Assembly (NCBI GenBank): GCA_030705745.1
Contig: JAUZPT010000147.1
Span: 1 to 7,273 of the forward strand
Source of the DNA: Bacillota bacterium
GTDB taxonomy: Bacteria; Bacillota; Bacilli; Bacillales; Cytobacillaceae
Length of the DNA: 7,273 nt
Direction of reading: 5' to 3'
Both the position numbers and the translations under genes were made by a program. Below the pieces are notes generated by a model that made no database searches, had not been told where the DNA came from, and was given only the letters and a program-made list of their open reading frames with translations. Positions 5,881-7,273 of the stretch are shown piece by piece (the stretch's first letter is position 1; each line of letters begins with the position of its first letter).

Positions 5881-5924
5881 AAATAAATGCAAAAAGCACG
5901 ATGCCTGTTCGCACCGTGCTTTTT
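5881..5924 (-). terminator. Intrinsic terminator of the yhfI-lplJ operon
   Basis: AAAAAGCACG (5891-5900) pairs perfectly with CGTGCTTTTT (5915-5924) over 10 bp. An inner TGC/GCA extends the stem after one mismatch. On the minus strand the stem ends in TTTTTGCATTTATTTG. It begins one base after the lplJ stop codon. It also insulates the lcfB promoter from lplJ transcription, and the T-run on the plus strand could make it bidirectional. Confidence 0.9.
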
Positions 5925-5925
5925 A

Positions 5926-6915
5926 TCAATAAACCAAGCCGATAAATTCTTCTTTTGTTATGTTTCCGAAATACTGTTTAATTTCAACATCTTGCAATGC
6001 CTTTTCGATTTCATCTTTTTCGTAACGAATCGAGTAAAGTCGGCCTTCAATCTCCGCGACATCACCTACACCGAAGAAATCTCCATAAATTTTACAATTT
6101 TCAATGATCCCCTTATTAACCTCAAGGCGAACATCAATTTGTCCAACCGGAAATCGGTGTGAATGCTGAAGATTAAATTTTGGAGATTTCCCATAGTTCC
6201 AATCCCAATTTTGGTACCGTTCTTTGGAAAGTGCATGGATTTTTTCCCAATCATCATCAGTGAGCACATATTCAGGAATTTCTGTTTCGCCTTCAAATAT
6301 ATTTTTCAGAAGCAATGTTCGGAACTGTTCAATGCTTAAATTTTCTGAAAGAAACTCAGAAATATTTGCAACACGACTGCGGATCGATTTAATGCCTTTT
6401 GATTCGATCTTGTCCTTTTTCACATTCAGTGCCGAAACCACATGATCCATTTCGGAATCAAATAGCAGTGTACCATGACTAAACATCCTTCCACGTGTTG
6501 AAAACTGAGCATTTCCGGATATCTTTCTTCCTTCTGCCAGGATATCATTTCGCCCGCTGAGTTCTGCATTCACTCCAAGTTTTTTTAATGCAGTGATAAC
6601 CGGTTCAGTAAATTTGCGGAAATTGTGAAAGCTTTCCCCGTCATCTTTCGTAATAAAACTGAAATTCAAATTTCCCAAATCATGATATACCGCACCTCCC
6701 CCTGATAATCTACGGACAACGTGAATTCCATTTTCCTCAACATAAACAGTATTGATTTCTTCTACAGAGTTTTGATTTTTCCCTATAATAATCGACGGCT
6801 CATTTATGTAAAACAGTAAATACGTATCGTTAATATCCAGGTTTTTCAGTGCATATTCTTCAATTGCAAGATTAATTCGCGGGTCCGTAATTCCTTTATT
6901 GTCGATAAATAACAT
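5926..6915 (-). CDS. lplJ: Lipoate--protein ligase, LplJ-like
   Basis: This 329-residue cytoplasmic enzyme salvages free lipoate: it forms lipoyl-AMP with ATP and transfers lipoyl to a lysine of lipoyl domains in 2-oxoacid dehydrogenase E2 subunits or GcvH. The BPL/LplA catalytic domain fills residues about 1-240: RRLSGGGAVYHDLGNLNFSF (68-87) is the lipoate/ATP-binding loop, Lys131 in GRKISGNAQ (129-137) is the expected conserved lysine, and HGTLLFD (147-153) follows. WDWNYGKSPKF (237-247) leads into the small C-terminal accessory domain (about 250-329). Its length matches B. subtilis LplJ (about 331 aa), which argues against a single-domain octanoyltransferase such as LipM or LipL. ATG at 6915 has GAGGAGG about 9 nt upstream. 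That site overlaps the stop codon of the yhfI-like gene only 15 bp away, so the two are co-transcribed and probably translationally coupled. A strong terminator follows immediately. Confidence 0.94.
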   Translation of the reverse strand: MLFIDNKGITDPRINLAIEEYALKNLDINDTYLLFYINEPSIIIGKNQNSVEEINTVYVEENGIHVVRRLSGGGAVYHDLGNLNFSFITKDDGESFHNFRKFTEPVITALKKLGVNAELSGRNDILAEGRKISGNAQFSTRGRMFSHGTLLFDSEMDHVVSALNVKKDKIESKGIKSIRSRVANISEFLSENLSIEQFRTLLLKNIFEGETEIPEYVLTDDDWEKIHALSKERYQNWDWNYGKSPKFNLQHSHRFPVGQIDVRLEVNKGIIENCKIYGDFFGVGDVAEIEGRLYSIRYEKDEIEKALQDVEIKQYFGNITKEEFIGLVY

Positions 6916-6930
6916 TTCACTCGCTCCTCC

Positions 6931-7273
6931 TCATAGCTCAACGCACAAAAATTGCTTTGCCAATGTAATTGCGCCTTCGAAGTTTTGGGAGGCTTCCTGA
7001 ACTAAATCGACCAAATCCCCATAATTCGGCAAATGCGTCAGAATTAAGTGATTAACCCCCGCTTTGTCGGCAAGCATTCCAGCTTCAAGGCTTGTCATAT
7101 GTCCTGCTCCCTTGCCGTTTTGGTGCCCGTAAAAATTACATTCACACAATAAGACATCTGCCTTTTTGCTGAAAGAAATAAATTCTTCTTTAAATGAACT
7201 GTCAGCTGTGTAAACGAGCGTCTTTCCGTCTGCTTCAATCCTCATCGCAAAGCATGGAACGGGATGGTTTGTC
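6931..7273 (-). CDS. yhfI: Metallo-beta-lactamase-fold hydrolase, YhfI-like (C-terminal part; 5' end outside the window)
   Basis: The open frame continues past the first internal Met (7245) to the window edge, reading TNHPVPCFAMRIEADG, so that Met is not the start and 113 codons plus one base are visible. YTADSSF carries the conserved metal-site Asp, LLCECNFYGHQNGKGAGHMT includes a likely metal-site His region, and LILTHLPNYGD carries the final His of the fold. These fit RNase Z-like/YhfI-type metallohydrolases that use a two-metal centre; the first HxHxDH motif must lie beyond the window. The physiological substrate is unknown. It precedes lplJ by 15 bp, the same order as yhfI-lplJ in B. subtilis, and its TGA stop sits within the lplJ ribosome binding region. 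A role connected with lipoate is suggested only by this linkage. Confidence 0.85.
   Translation of the reverse strand, partial: TNHPVPCFAMRIEADGKTLVYTADSSFKEEFISFSKKADVLLCECNFYGHQNGKGAGHMTSLEAGMLADKAGVNHLILTHLPNYGDLVDLVQEASQNFEGAITLAKQFLCVEL

Noticed and set aside
5887..6162. Plus-strand open frame of 91 codons opposite the end of lplJ
   Set aside because: It begins inside the terminator hairpin of lplJ and is antisense to a conserved coding region.
7243..7245. Internal ATG as the start of the yhfI-like gene
   Set aside because: The frame stays open to the window edge and encodes HPVPCFAMR, which continues the conserved domain, so the true start is beyond 7273.
1..7273. CRISPR array, insertion sequence, phage, toxin-antitoxin or defence genes
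   Set aside because: No regularly spaced direct repeats, transposase, integrase or effector motifs are visible; every sizable open frame with good signals has a housekeeping assignment.

Overview
The window looks like chromosomal DNA of a low-GC, Gram-positive, spore-former-type bacterium of the family Bacillaceae. Support comes from strong AGGAGG-type ribosome binding sites, TTG starts, SigA-type promoters, U-tailed terminators, and a gene set matching the yhfI-lplJ, lcfB, yhfN and yhzC-comK neighbourhood of Bacillus subtilis. The genus cannot be fixed from this sequence. All genes are on the minus strand except one small plus-strand gene near the left end.

Left end (1-785): the first 52 codons of a ComK-type competence transcription factor run off the window edge on the minus strand. 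An AT-rich intergenic region of about 230 bp separates it from a divergent 78-residue IDEAL-domain gene (yhzC-like) on the plus strand. It holds a promoter for each gene and a palindrome resembling a ComK box. After yhzC come an unusually strong GC-rich hairpin without a T-tract, possibly part of a dispersed Bacillaceae repeat, and then a bidirectional terminator shared with the convergent yhfN.

Middle (786-3352): a membrane-embedded M48 metalloprotease (yhfN, Ste24/CAAX-protease-like) lies downstream of an overlapping azlC-azlD pair, a two-subunit branched-chain amino acid exporter with its own promoter.

Right half (3353-5925): a probable fatty-acid-degradation operon holds a long-chain acyl-CoA synthetase (lcfB) followed by a crotonase-fold enoyl-CoA hydratase. 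The ligase activates fatty acids to acyl-CoA and the hydratase acts on the enoyl-CoA intermediate of beta-oxidation. Upstream of lcfB are a near-consensus SigA promoter and a 20-bp palindrome closely resembling the FadR operator, so repression relieved by long-chain acyl-CoA is likely. A strong terminator closes the operon.

Right end (5926-7273): lplJ (lipoate-protein ligase) follows 15 bp behind a metallo-beta-lactamase-fold hydrolase (yhfI-like) whose 5' end lies outside the window. They form an operon ending in a strong terminator.

I found no mobile element, CRISPR array, rRNA or tRNA gene, phage gene or defence system. The coding content is ordinary housekeeping. The points worth a second look are regulatory: the FadR site, the comK upstream region, the repeat-like hairpin, alternative hairpins after azlD, and the gene order relative to B. 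subtilis.
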